Position numbers and translations under genes: made by a program
NCBI GenBank assembly: GCA_937893125.1
Contig: CALBHW010000050.1
Coordinates: 1-64,000 of the forward strand
Direction of reading: 5' to 3'
Length of the DNA: 64,000 nucleotides
DNA from: an uncultured Clostridia bacterium
GTDB taxonomy: Bacteria; Bacillota; Clostridia; Christensenellales; UBA1242
Part shown: positions 1 to 8,424 of the stretch, piece after piece
How positions within the stretch are numbered: position 1 is the stretch's first letter
Layout: every line of letters begins with the position of its first letter
Notes under the pieces: generated by a model
Database searches by the model: none
What the model saw: the letters and a program-made list of their open reading frames with translations, nothing else
What the model was told of the DNA's origin: nothing

Positions 1-1
1 G

Positions 2-18
2 TGGTGCCTTTGGCACCA
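2..18. other. Perfect inverted repeat at window edge
   Basis: TGGTGCC-TTT-GGCACCA forms a 7-bp hairpin. Frame 1 is open from base 1 to a TAG at 25-27, so this may be the 3' end of an upstream gene; yidC would be expected before jag, but eight codons cannot show it. No T-run follows directly, so a terminator is not supported. Confidence 0.3.
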
Positions 19-125
19 AGGGGGTAGTTTTATATTTAAAAAACAACCCAAAACTATTATAAAAAAATAAAAAAAGTTTTAAAAAGTGTAAAAATTTTTC
101 ACTTTATAAAAAAAGGAAAATAAAA

Positions 126-866
126 ATGAGTAAGAAACAATTTGTTGCGAAAAATGTTGAAAAAGCGATTGAACTTGGATTAGAAGAACTTGGGCTAAAC
201 CAAGAAGATGTTGACATTAAAATCCTTGACCAAGGCGGACTTTTTAGAAAAGCAAAGGTCGAAATTATTTACGACGGCGAAGTCGTAGAAGATAAAGACG
301 ACGAAAAGGAAGTTTCGGAAACTAAAAAAGAGACTTTGAAGGTAGAAAAAAAGCAAGAAAAAGAAGAGAAAAAGCAAGAAAAGAAAGAGCACAAAGAGTC
401 GGAAAAGACCAAAGACGACATTGTGAAGATTTGCGAAGATTTCCTTAAAGGACTTTTCGAAAAAATGCTAGTTGACGCTGAAATTTCTCACGAAGAAAAG
501 GACGGAAACGTTGTTTTTAGCGCTAACGGCGAGACGGTTAATAGGCTTATAGGAAAGCGTGGCGAAACTATGAACGCTATTCAAGAAATTTTGTCAATTG
601 TCGCTAGAAATGCGGGAAATAGAGATTTTAAAGTCTACTTTGATGTCGAAAATTACAAGGCTAGACGCGAAGAAACTTTGGTGGCTCTCGCAAAAAGAAC
701 AGCAAGTAAGGCAATTAAAATCGGCAAGCCAGTTAAACTCGACAATATGTCCGCATATGAAAGAAAAATTATTCACACAGCACTCCAAGATTTTGACGGC
801 GTAACAACAAAATCGGAAGGCGAAGAACCAAATAGACACCTTGTCGTCATTCCAACAAAAGAATAA
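126..866 (+). CDS. jag: Jag/KhpB RNA-binding protein (Jag-N, KH, R3H)
   Basis: 246 aa. Residues 1-52 match the Jag N-terminal domain, with the FxAKNVEKAIELGLEELGL pattern. A Lys/Glu-rich linker follows (about 53-97), then a type II KH domain with the GKRG loop near residue 143, and a C-terminal R3H domain with the Arg-x3-His signature (ERKIIH). The family binds RNA in the cytoplasm, partners KhpA, and influences cell-wall synthesis and division in Firmicutes. Normally it follows yidC/spoIIIJ and precedes mnmE, as here. The start has GGAAAA upstream at moderate spacing. The charged linker is longer than in many homologues. An intrinsic terminator follows directly. Confidence 0.93.
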   Translation: MSKKQFVAKNVEKAIELGLEELGLNQEDVDIKILDQGGLFRKAKVEIIYDGEVVEDKDDEKEVSETKKETLKVEKKQEKEEKKQEKKEHKESEKTKDDIVKICEDFLKGLFEKMLVDAEISHEEKDGNVVFSANGETVNRLIGKRGETMNAIQEILSIVARNAGNRDFKVYFDVENYKARREETLVALAKRTASKAIKIGKPVKLDNMSAYERKIIHTALQDFDGVTTKSEGEEPNRHLVVIPTKE

Positions 867-878
867 ATTAAAATTTTT

Positions 879-902
879 CCCCTTTTATAAAAGGGGTTTT
901 TT
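879..902 (+). terminator. Intrinsic terminator after jag
   Basis: CCCCTTT-TAT-AAAGGGG-type hairpin followed by six T residues, 12 bases after the jag stop. It separates jag from mnmE. Confidence 0.9.
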
Positions 903-1217
903 ATTGCAAAAAATAAAGATCTTTTAAGCAAACAAGATTTTTTGGATGTTTTTTTTGTGGCTTTCTATCTCTTTTATTTTTAACTTTTTTGTTGTTATTT
1001 TTTTAAATTACTTTTTTTTAGAGTTAATTATTTTTTTTCTATGGCTAATCTTTTTTCTATTATATTTTTTAATGACCTTATCTCTAAGGCTAATTATCTT
1101 TTTAACTATCTTTTTTCTAATGTTAATTTTTTTTAATTACTTTTTTTATTTTACTTTTTTTATTTCTTTTCTTTATAATCAATTTCAAAAAATTATTATA
1201 GATTTTGTAAAAATATG
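903..1217. other. T-rich gene-free stretch with imperfect repeats
   Basis: Extremely T-rich plus strand between jag and mnmE. TTAATTATTTTT and TATGGCTAATC/AAGGCTAATTATC-like blocks recur imperfectly around 1022-1135. A 97-codon open frame (946-1239) is almost only Phe/Leu/Ile, has no ribosome site and runs through the mnmE promoter, so I treat it as a compositional artefact. Confidence 0.5.
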
Positions 1218-1226
1218 TGATATAAT
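1218..1226 (+). promoter_or_regulatory. Extended -10 promoter for mnmE
   Basis: TGA-TATAAT is a TGn-extended -10 box, 38 bases before the mnmE ATG. No good -35 is visible at 17 bp, which extended -10 promoters tolerate. Confidence 0.6.
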
Positions 1227-1263
1227 AATTAAAGAATAAATAAAAAAGTTTAGCGAGAAAGAT

Positions 1264-2598
1264 ATGAAAAATGATACGATTATTGCACTGTCAACTCCGC
1301 CTGGAAAAGCGGGCGTTGGGGTTGTCAGAATAAGTGGAAAAGATAGTTTAAAAGTGGCAGAAAAGATGTTTAAACCACTTGATAAAATGAGCGACCCTAC
1401 TCCAAACCTTATGCGACTTGGAAACATTGATTTAGGGGGCGCAAAAGACCTTGGATTTATGGTCTATTTTAAAGCGCCAAAATCGTACACGGGCGAAGAT
1501 GTTGTTGAATTTCAATGCCACGGCGGGGTGGCTGTCACCAAAAGAATAATCGAAAAAGCGCTTACGCTCGGTGCAAGAGTTGCTGAGCCTGGCGAATTTT
1601 CAAAGCGCGCATTCTTAAACGGCAAAATGTCTCTTGACGAAGCGGAAGGCGTTATAGACACCATTAACGCGGAGACGGAAAGCGAACTTAAAGCAAGCGG
1701 ACAACTCTCGCGTGGGGCGCTTAGTCAGGCTGTCAACAAAATGCAACAGGTTTTGCTCGACCTAATCGCCGATATAGAAGTCAGTTTTGACTATCCCGAG
1801 GAAGATATTGAGTATAGGACCAAAAAGTCGATTGTAGGGGCGATTTCGGGTTTAAAACGCGATATAGCGTCTTTACTTTCCACCAGCCAAATAGGAAAAA
1901 CAATAAAAAACGGCGTTAGCGTCGCAATTGTGGGCAAAACAAATGTTGGTAAGAGTAGTTTATTAAATGCTCTTCTTGGCGAAGAACAAGCCATTGTGAC
2001 GGACATTGCGGGTACGACGCGCGACATTGTGACGGGGAGCAAAGAATATCGCGGGTTTAAGTTTAATTTTCTTGACACGGCGGGACTTAGGAAAACTAAG
2101 GACATTGTCGAAAATATCGGCATTGATAAGGCCAAAAACACCATAAAAAATAGTGACATTGTTTTGCTTGTTTTTGACGCAAGTCGTGCACTTGACAAAG
2201 AAGATAGGGACAATCTTAAACTCACCGAAAATAACGATAGAATAATTGTTCTTAACAAATCTGACCTTAAAAAAGTGTGCGACATTATGCCCGATATTAC
2301 GCTTAGTGCTAAGTCTGGCGAACATATTGACGACCTTATGGAAATGATATTTGATAGGGCACTAAAAGGCAATTTTGAGTACGATAAACTCGTTCTAACC
2401 AATATGCGCCACATTGAAATACTAAGTCGCGCAAAAGAAAAGGCGGATGAAATATTATCTACTATTGACGCCCTTCCCCTTGACGCAGTCGCAGTCGACG
2501 TTCGCGAAATGTGGGAAATTTTAGGTGAGATTACAGGAGAGACTGCAAACGAAAAAATCGTCGATAAAATCTTTTCAAAGTTTTGCCTTGGAAAATAA
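1264..2598 (+). CDS. mnmE: tRNA modification GTPase MnmE (TrmE)
   Basis: 444 aa, usual family length. With MnmG it installs (carboxymethyl)aminomethyl groups on U34 of certain tRNAs. The N-terminal TrmE domain (about 1-118) binds the folate one-carbon donor. The embedded GTPase domain shows G1 GKTNVGKSS near residue 224, G2 GTTRDI, G3 DTAG and G4 NKSD. The protein ends in Cys-Leu-Gly-Lys, the conserved C-x-G-K catalytic tail. Its partner mnmG follows 77 bp downstream. The start is the first ATG after the promoter; the ribosome site is weak (GCGAGAAAG). Confidence 0.97.
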   Translation: MKNDTIIALSTPPGKAGVGVVRISGKDSLKVAEKMFKPLDKMSDPTPNLMRLGNIDLGGAKDLGFMVYFKAPKSYTGEDVVEFQCHGGVAVTKRIIEKALTLGARVAEPGEFSKRAFLNGKMSLDEAEGVIDTINAETESELKASGQLSRGALSQAVNKMQQVLLDLIADIEVSFDYPEEDIEYRTKKSIVGAISGLKRDIASLLSTSQIGKTIKNGVSVAIVGKTNVGKSSLLNALLGEEQAIVTDIAGTTRDIVTGSKEYRGFKFNFLDTAGLRKTKDIVENIGIDKAKNTIKNSDIVLLVFDASRALDKEDRDNLKLTENNDRIIVLNKSDLKKVCDIMPDITLSAKSGEHIDDLMEMIFDRALKGNFEYDKLVLTNMRHIEILSRAKEKADEILSTIDALPLDAVAVDVREMWEILGEITGETANEKIVDKIFSKFCLGK

Positions 2599-2675
2599 AA
2601 GTTTAGTCAAAAAAATATTTAAAAAAAATTACAAAACCAAAAAAAATTAACAACAAAAAAAGGACAAAAACAAAA

Positions 2676-4541
2676 ATGGAATATGACGCGATTGTGGTTG
2701 GAAGCGGACACGCAGGCGTTGAAAGTGCGCTTGCACTTAGTCGACTAAATAACAAGACTTTACTGTTGACGCTTAATCTTGACAGTATTAGTTTTCTTGC
2801 GTGCAATCCTTCAATTGGCGGGACGGCAAAGGGACAACTCGTGAGCGAAATTGACGCGCTAGGCGGTGCGATGGGGGTCGTTGCGGACAGAAACATTTTG
2901 CAAATGCGAATGCTCAATCGTGGCAAGGGCGTCGCGGTGCAAAGTTTAAGGGCGCAAGTTGACAAGCACGCTTATCACCTTGATATGAAAGACGTTCTTC
3001 AAAACCAAAAAAATCTTGACATAAGGCAGTGCGAAGTGGTTGAAATTTTAGTTCAAAACGGCAAAGTTAGGGGGGTTAAAACGGCGTTTGGAGAAGAAAT
3101 ATATTCGCGCGCCGTTGTCCTTTGTACGGGCGTTTATTTGGACAGTCGAATAATCATCGGAAACTACACAAAAGACCAAGGCCCAAACGGTTTTGTGAAC
3201 GCTCACGGACTTTCAAAAAATCTTGCAAGCCTAGGCTTCAAAATCCTTCGTTTTAAAACGGGAACACCCGCGCGCGTGGACAAAAATTCTATTGACTACT
3301 CGTCCTTTGAAATCCAAAACGGCGACGACAATATTCCCTATTTTTCATTTATTCATATCGGAAATCCAAAAAATAAAGCAGTTTGCTATCTTGGTTACAC
3401 GAACGAAAAAACTCACGAAATCATCCGCGCTAATCTTGACAAAGCCCCTATGTATTCGGGATTAATTAAGGGCGTCGGGCCTCGTTATTGCCCTTCAATC
3501 GAAGATAAGGTCGTGCGATTTTCTGACAAAAATCGACACCAAATTTTCCTTGAACCAGAGGACAAAACGGGCGATGAAATTTATGTTCAAGGTTTTAGCA
3601 CTTCTATGCCTGTTGACGTTCAAGAAAAAATGTATAAAAGTGTCGACGGCTTCCAAAATGTCAAAATTTTAAGGAACGCCTACGCGATTGAGTACGACTG
3701 TATCGCGTCAACTGACCTTCTTCCAACGCTTGAAAGTAAACTTGTCGAAAACCTATTTTTTGCGGGCCAAATCAACGGCACAAGCGGTTACGAAGAAGCG
3801 GGCGCGCAAGGCATTGTTGCGGGCATAAACGCGAGCAATAAACTACAAAATAAAGAGCCTTTTATTTTAAAACGCGACGAAGCATACATCGGAGTTCTCA
3901 TTGATGACCTTGTCATAAAAGGCACAAACGAGCCTTACAGAATGATGACAAGTCGCGCCGAATACCGCTTGCTTTTAAGGCAAGACAACGCGGACATTAG
4001 ACTTACGCCTTTAGGTCGAAAAGTGGGGCTAGTGGACGACGCTCGCTGGGCTCTTTTTAACAAAAAATTACGCCAAATCGAGCGCGCAAAACGGGTGCTT
4101 AACCAAAAAGTTGACGGCAAAAAAGCCTGCGAATTTTTGCGTGGAATGGGCGAAGGTGAAGGCGGGGTTATAAGAACATACGCTGACCTTTTAAAGCGTA
4201 GCAAAGTGACAATTTTCGACATAAAAAGCCACTTCAATGTGCTAGGTCGCATTCCGACACAAGTTTTAAATTATGTTGAAACAGAGATAAAATACGAAGG
4301 CTACATAAAAAGGCAAGAAACACTCGTCGAACAATTAAAACGCGACGAAAACACTTCCCTTTCGCCCGATTTTGACTACTCGCTTGTGAAAGGTTTAAGG
4401 CTCGAGGCGAGACAAAAACTAAACGCCATAAAACCTTTGACTCTTGGTCAAGCAAGCCGTATTAGTGGTGTTTCACCTGCCGATATTGCAGTTTTGTCAG
4501 TGTATTTAAAGGTGAAAAACCGCCTTGAAAAAACGACTTAA
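2676..4541 (+). CDS. mnmG: tRNA uridine-5-carboxymethylaminomethyl modification enzyme MnmG (GidA)
   Basis: 621 aa, FAD-binding partner of MnmE in U34 tRNA modification. The N-terminal dinucleotide fold shows [14 protein letters not shown] (GxGxxG). Family blocks [11 protein letters not shown] and [10 protein letters not shown] are clear, as is the C-terminal helical MnmE-binding region around [19 protein letters not shown] sequence. The ribosome site AAAAAAGGAC precedes ATG. It lies in the canonical mnmE-mnmG-rsmG order. Confidence 0.97.
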   Translation: MEYDAIVVGSGHAGVESALALSRLNNKTLLLTLNLDSISFLACNPSIGGTAKGQLVSEIDALGGAMGVVADRNILQMRMLNRGKGVAVQSLRAQVDKHAYHLDMKDVLQNQKNLDIRQCEVVEILVQNGKVRGVKTAFGEEIYSRAVVLCTGVYLDSRIIIGNYTKDQGPNGFVNAHGLSKNLASLGFKILRFKTGTPARVDKNSIDYSSFEIQNGDDNIPYFSFIHIGNPKNKAVCYLGYTNEKTHEIIRANLDKAPMYSGLIKGVGPRYCPSIEDKVVRFSDKNRHQIFLEPEDKTGDEIYVQGFSTSMPVDVQEKMYKSVDGFQNVKILRNAYAIEYDCIASTDLLPTLESKLVENLFFAGQINGTSGYEEAGAQGIVAGINASNKLQNKEPFILKRDEAYIGVLIDDLVIKGTNEPYRMMTSRAEYRLLLRQDNADIRLTPLGRKVGLVDDARWALFNKKLRQIERAKRVLNQKVDGKKACEFLRGMGEGEGGVIRTYADLLKRSKVTIFDIKSHFNVLGRIPTQVLNYVETEIKYEGYIKRQETLVEQLKRDENTSLSPDFDYSLVKGLRLEARQKLNAIKPLTLGQASRISGVSPADIAVLSVYLKVKNRLEKTT

Positions 4542-4786
4542 AAATGGGCATTGTGAACCTATTAAAGACATTTTATATACCAACAAAAAAACTTTTTTCT
4601 AGTGAAAAATCTTTAATGAATATTGGTCTTTTATATTTCTATGAAACGGTGCGTATTCGTAAAAATAGAATTTTTATACTTTCAAAAACCTATTTTGTTG
4701 TGATAAAATCTTTAATAGATATTCTCTTACGTTATTAGTTATTTAAACTATTTATAAAACTAAAAAACATCAAAAAAGGACAAAAA
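4542..4786. other. mnmG-rsmG spacer
   Basis: AT-rich spacer. A 64-codon frame (4544-4738) opens two bases after mnmG but has no dedicated ribosome site, no recognisable domain, and contains two related AAAATCTTTAAT segments, so it is probably not a gene. Confidence 0.35.
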
Positions 4787-5491
4787 ATGGATTTTAAAAA
4801 CCTTTTAAAAGAAAAATTTTCGCTATTTGACATCAATTTGTCTGACTTTCAACTTTCGCAATTTGAGACCTACTATAATTTACTTAAAGAGTGGAATGAA
4901 AAGTTTAATTTGACGACAATTTTGAGCGAAGAAGATGTCGTTATAAAACACTTTTTGGATAGCGTTTTATGTGTAAAAAACTTAAAAAATGGCTCAAAAA
5001 TTTTGGACATCGGCTCAGGTGCAGGCTTCCCCGCTCTTCCACTTAAAATTGTAAACGACTCACTTAATATTACAATGATTGATAGTGTCAATAAAAAGGT
5101 AACTTTTTTAAACGAAGTTATTTCAAAATTAAACCTAAAAAATGCTCACGCCTACCACACCCGCGCGGAAGATATGGCAAAAGGCGAGCGTCGCGAAAGT
5201 TTTGACTATGTTGTGTCGCGCGCGGTCGCGAGTTTAAACACGCTATCTGAATATTGCCTTCCTTTTGTAAAAATTGGCGGTTATTTTGTAGCGTACAAGT
5301 CGGAAAAAGCGGAAGAAGAAATCGAACTTTCGGGTCGCGCAATCGAAAAATTAGGCGGAAAAATCGAAAAAACCGACGAAATCGACCTTTTTGGCGCAAA
5401 AAGAAAGTTTATTTATATAAAAAAGATTTCTTCAACACCAAAAACCTTTCCCCGAGGGAAAAACAAGCCACGCCTTGCCCCATTAACGTAG
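4787..5491 (+). CDS. rsmG: 16S rRNA (guanine-527-N7)-methyltransferase RsmG (GidB)
   Basis: 234 aa. SAM-dependent methyltransferase that modifies G527 of 16S rRNA. The N-terminal motif LKEWNEKFNLTTI and the Rossmann glycine loop DIGSGAGFPALPLKI are diagnostic, and VVSRAVASL matches the family. A lysine/proline tail (TPKTFPRGKNKP) stands where RsmG usually has its conserved basic end. The ribosome site AAAAAAGGAC is at normal spacing. It closes the mnmE-mnmG-rsmG block. Confidence 0.95.
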   Translation: MDFKNLLKEKFSLFDINLSDFQLSQFETYYNLLKEWNEKFNLTTILSEEDVVIKHFLDSVLCVKNLKNGSKILDIGSGAGFPALPLKIVNDSLNITMIDSVNKKVTFLNEVISKLNLKNAHAYHTRAEDMAKGERRESFDYVVSRAVASLNTLSEYCLPFVKIGGYFVAYKSEKAEEEIELSGRAIEKLGGKIEKTDEIDLFGAKRKFIYIKKISSTPKTFPRGKNKPRLAPLT

Positions 5492-5559
5492 TTTTTTAAA
5501 AACGCTAAAAGCGCTAAAAATGCTTAAAAATTTTATAAAAAGAACTAAAAAATCTTATT

Positions 5560-5568
5560 TTATCCACA
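5560..5568 (+). other. Isolated DnaA-box sequence
   Basis: TTATCCACA, the consensus DnaA box, in the AT-rich spacer after rsmG. It is single here, so no origin is claimed. Confidence 0.4.
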
Positions 5569-5626
5569 AAAAGTTATAAAATGTTGATATGTTTTTAATA
5601 TGAATTTTCTTATAAAATACTTATAT

Positions 5627-5669
5627 AAGCCTAAAAATCACGCAAAATAAATGATTTTTGGGCTTTTTT
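5627..5669 (+). terminator. Intrinsic terminator after rsmG
   Basis: AAGCCTAAAAATCA pairs with TGATTTTTGGGCTT with one G-U wobble, and T residues follow. It likely ends the mnmE-mnmG-rsmG transcript. Confidence 0.8.
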
Positions 5670-5689
5670 ATATAAAAACATATTCTTTA

Positions 5690-5718
5690 TTGATTTTTTA
5701 GTTTGGATATGATATAAT
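5690..5718 (+). promoter_or_regulatory. Sigma-A promoter for the 5740 gene
   Basis: TTGATT, 17-bp spacer, TATAAT with a TGA extension, 21 bases before the ATG; GAGGAAAG serves as ribosome site. Confidence 0.75.
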
Positions 5719-5739
5719 TTAAATATAGAGGAAAGAAAA

Positions 5740-6699
5740 ATGGTTGAAAATTCATTACAAAACTATTTTGATAGAAAAAATATGGAAAAATTGGGCAAAG
5801 ATGACCCAAATATGCTTGCTTTATCAATGACGGCAGTCCGTTTTGGCTCGGAAATGGAAATTGAGATAGTGGGAAAAACAAAATTTTACGGTGCAAATAT
5901 TAGAGCCATCGTCAAAGAATTTAATGACACTGACTTTTCTATGAAGTCAAAAGACGACATTGTTGCTTTATGTAGCGAAATCCACCAAAGATTATCCGTT
6001 AAAATGGGGGTTGAGCCTTGCAAAGTTGTTTTTAAGCAAAGTCTGCCAGGAATTGTTGATGATGTGATGAACTGCTCAAAGGACAAAAATCTAATTAGTA
6101 TTTACGACTCAGATGTTAACTTGACTAGTGCGGACTATCTTTTTAACATCCTTCACGAAACTTACCATAATTATCAGAACCAAAATGTTAACAAAATGAT
6201 TCAAGGCTACGCTTACGACAAGAATGTTCTTGTTAGTGAAATGCAAGAAATTATAAATGAGTCAGACCTTGAAAATAATGTTTACGGAACTTTTGATATG
6301 GACGCAAAAAAAGCGGATAAAGAAAGGAATTATCTTGAAAGTCTAAAAGAAGTCGAAGCAAATCTATTTGCCTATGAAAATATGAAAAAATTGCAGGAAA
6401 ACGGGCTTATTCTTGACGAAAAGTCGATAAAATCTTTAAAAGGAAAGAAATTTTTAGATTTTGTCTTATCTCAATATTTTGATAAAGAGAAGCGTGAAGA
6501 AATGCAAGATAGGATAAAAGACGGATATTGGAACATTAAACAAACATACAAAAAAAATAAAGAAAAATTGCCCGAAAATTACGCAACGCGTGTTAATGAC
6601 CTTTTCTATGCTCTTGACGAACGAGATGTTGACAAATATTTTGAAGATTTTGGTAAAAAGGTTGAGCAAATTCAAGATTTTGATCGCGAACAAATCTGA
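5740..6699 (+). CDS. Unrecognised protein with HExxH metallopeptidase-like motif
   Basis: 319 aa, soluble, no signal peptide. Residues 139-143 read HETYH, preceded by hydrophobic FNIL, and a Glu-rich EVEANLFAYE segment lies about 60 residues later (around 204-213). This matches the gluzincin layout of HExxH plus a downstream Glu ligand, so a zinc peptidase fold is plausible. The family is not one I can name. It has its own strong promoter and good ribosome site, so it is a monocistronic real gene inserted between rsmG and parA, where many Firmicutes carry noc or nothing. The metal-site reading is inference from motif spacing. Confidence 0.75.
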   Translation: MVENSLQNYFDRKNMEKLGKDDPNMLALSMTAVRFGSEMEIEIVGKTKFYGANIRAIVKEFNDTDFSMKSKDDIVALCSEIHQRLSVKMGVEPCKVVFKQSLPGIVDDVMNCSKDKNLISIYDSDVNLTSADYLFNILHETYHNYQNQNVNKMIQGYAYDKNVLVSEMQEIINESDLENNVYGTFDMDAKKADKERNYLESLKEVEANLFAYENMKKLQENGLILDEKSIKSLKGKKFLDFVLSQYFDKEKREEMQDRIKDGYWNIKQTYKKNKEKLPENYATRVNDLFYALDERDVDKYFEDFGKKVEQIQDFDREQI

Positions 6700-6790
6700 T
6701 TTCATTTCTTGATATTTTAATATTTGGAACAAGAACGCGAGTAAAGCTAATTTTTTGCCCTAAATTTTGACTATTAGAAATAAGAATACA

Positions 6791-6925
6791 AATTATGTGA
6801 TGTTGCTTTGTATTCACAAGTCAATTTGCTTAACACAAATCCACAACGAGTTGTAGCACCACTAGTTTGAATAACCATCAGTTTTGCTTGTGAGTAAACT
6901 CCCCGACAAAACTTCCGATAATATT
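6791..6925. repeat. Dispersed ~140-bp element, copy 1
   Basis: About 135 bp sharing near-identical blocks with 19071-19212 in the same orientation: GTGATGTTGCTTTG, CACAAATCCACAACGAGTTG, CACTAGTTTGAATAA, CATCAGTTTTGCT and CTCCGACAAAACTTCCGATA (with one change). It includes CCACAAC-GA-GTTGTAG, a near-palindrome. It lies in the gene-free 6700-7290 interval. It carries no transposase and no clear target duplication. Confidence 0.8.
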
Positions 6926-7040
6926 CAAAATTTACTTTCTATAATTTTTATTGATAAATTTTTAAAAATAATAACTTATAGCCATAATTTTAACAATTTT
7001 ATTGAAATTTTAAAGCGCTCAAAAATACTGGGCGTTTTAT

Positions 7041-7107
7041 TTTTTTCTAAAAAACTTATTTTTTTTCTAAAAAACTTATTTTTTTTCTAAAAAAATAAGT
7101 TTTTTAG
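7041..7107. repeat. 20-bp tandem repeat ending in a perfect 19-bp inverted repeat
   Basis: The unit TTTTTTCTAAAAAACTTATT is repeated with a 20-bp period, and the last unit faces an exact inverted copy: 7067-7085 (CTAAAAAACTTATTTTTTT) pairs with 7089-7107, leaving a 3-base loop. It lies upstream of parA. Transcribed, it would make a long A-U hairpin that could stop readthrough in either direction. Confidence 0.75.
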
Positions 7108-7263
7108 TGTAAAAAAGTGAAAAAAAGCAAAATTCTCACCAAAAATAAATGAGGATTTGTTCATCTAAAAGGTAAAAATTCTGTCTCAGAACGCGATTTT
7201 TAATAAAAAAAGTGCGTTTTTTTACTAATTTTGATAAAAAAAGATAGATTTTATTTAATTTTC

Positions 7264-7272
7264 TGTTATAAT
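7264..7272 (+). promoter_or_regulatory. Extended -10 promoter for parA
   Basis: TGT-TATAAT lies 18 bases before the parA ATG. Its position rules out the in-frame upstream ATG at 7231 as the translation start. Confidence 0.6.
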
Positions 7273-7290
7273 AGTGACGAGAGGATTTAT

Positions 7291-8082
7291 ATGGGAAAAA
7301 TTATTTCATTTGCAAATCAAAAGGGCGGAGTCGGGAAAACGACAACCTGTATCAATTTGGCGGCATATGTTTCGGCACTTGGGAAAAAGGTGTTAGTTGT
7401 TGATATGGACCCACAAGGGAATGCTTCGAGTGGGCTTGGAGTTAATAAAAATCTTAAACTTTCTACACTTTACGACGCAATTGACGGCGAAAAGGATATA
7501 ACTGAAGTCATAAGACGTACGGGAGTTAAAGGTTTGGACATCATTCCAGCGACAGTTGACCTTGCTGGAGCCGAAGTTGAGCTTGTTTCTATGAGAAATC
7601 GCGAAAAAGTGGTTAAAGATTTACTAAAAAAGGTTAGAGATAACTATGATTACATCTTTATTGACTGTCCACCGTCGCTTGGATTACTTACAATTAACGC
7701 TTTGACGGCTAGTAACTCGGTTGTTATTCCAATTCAATGCGAATTTTTTGCACTCGAAGGGCTCAGCCAACTTATGAACACGATAAAACTTGTAAAAAAG
7801 CATTTAAATGAAGAAATTGATGTCGAAGGGGTCATTTTAACGATGAAAGTGAGCCGTTCGAACCTAATTCAAGACGTTTCGACTGAAATTAAGCGCTTTT
7901 TTGGCAAAAAAGTGTTCGAAACTTTCATCCCAAGGAGTATTAGGCTCGCTGAAGCACCAAGTCACGGCAAGCCAATTATGCAATATGACGCAAAAAGCAA
8001 GGGTGGAGTAGCGTATTATGAACTCGCAAAAGAGTTTTTGACTAGAAATAAAGATAGTTATAAAAACATAACCAATTTTTAA
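7291..8082 (+). CDS. parA: ParA/Soj chromosome-partitioning ATPase
   Basis: 263 aa from the ATG at 7291, preceded by GAGAGGA. The deviant Walker A motif KGGVGKTTT begins around residue 11, with Walker A' VDMDPQGNASSGLG and the switch block IDCPPSLGLLTINAL. This is the chromosomal Soj type without a DNA-binding N-terminal extension. It acts with ParB and parS to separate replication origins; in some Firmicutes it also modulates DnaA. The open frame extends 20 codons upstream, but those codons overlap the promoter. A terminator separates it from parB, which has its own promoter. Confidence 0.96.
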   Translation: MGKIISFANQKGGVGKTTTCINLAAYVSALGKKVLVVDMDPQGNASSGLGVNKNLKLSTLYDAIDGEKDITEVIRRTGVKGLDIIPATVDLAGAEVELVSMRNREKVVKDLLKKVRDNYDYIFIDCPPSLGLLTINALTASNSVVIPIQCEFFALEGLSQLMNTIKLVKKHLNEEIDVEGVILTMKVSRSNLIQDVSTEIKRFFGKKVFETFIPRSIRLAEAPSHGKPIMQYDAKSKGGVAYYELAKEFLTRNKDSYKNITNF

Positions 8083-8109
8083 AAACAATACTAAAATAAA
8101 CAATTTTAC

Positions 8110-8144
8110 GCCGTTAGTTATTAAAAAATAACTAGCGGTTTTTA
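8110..8144 (+). terminator. Intrinsic terminator after parA
   Basis: CCGTTAGTTATT pairs with AATAACTAGCGG (one wobble), loop of four A residues, followed by five T residues. It implies that parA and parB are transcribed separately. Confidence 0.85.
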
Positions 8145-8361
8145 TATTTTGACCATAAAAAATGATTTGCTAGTGGGTAGTTAACTATTTTTTTAAGTAA
8201 ACTATCAAAGTTGCCTAAAATACATAATGTAATCTCACAAACACGACCATTTCCAAACAATTTTTAAACTTGTTTCAAAATTTAATTCTATAGTTTTATT
8301 GGTACACTTTTTTCCCTTTTAAGGCTTATAATTATTTGTTTTAGCAAATTTGAAATATAAC

Positions 8362-8390
8362 TTGCTTTTTTTGTTGATTTTGATTATAAT
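8362..8390 (+). promoter_or_regulatory. Sigma-A promoter for parB
   Basis: TTGCTT, 17-bp spacer, TATAAT, 34 bases before the parB ATG. The rest of the 8145-8361 gap shows no other feature. Confidence 0.7.
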
Positions 8391-8424
8391 ATGAGTGTAA
8401 AAAATATTAAATAGGAGTGCAAAT

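Noticed and set aside
946..1239. 97-codon Phe/Leu/Ile open frame on the plus strand
   Set aside because: Pure T-rich composition, no ribosome site, and it runs through the mnmE promoter.
4544..4738. 64-codon open frame after mnmG
   Set aside because: No own ribosome site, no recognisable domain, contains internal short repeats; kept only as a spacer note.
6884..7090. 68-codon open frame downstream of the 5740 gene
   Set aside because: Starts inside the dispersed repeat and ends in the A/T tandem repeats; no ribosome site.
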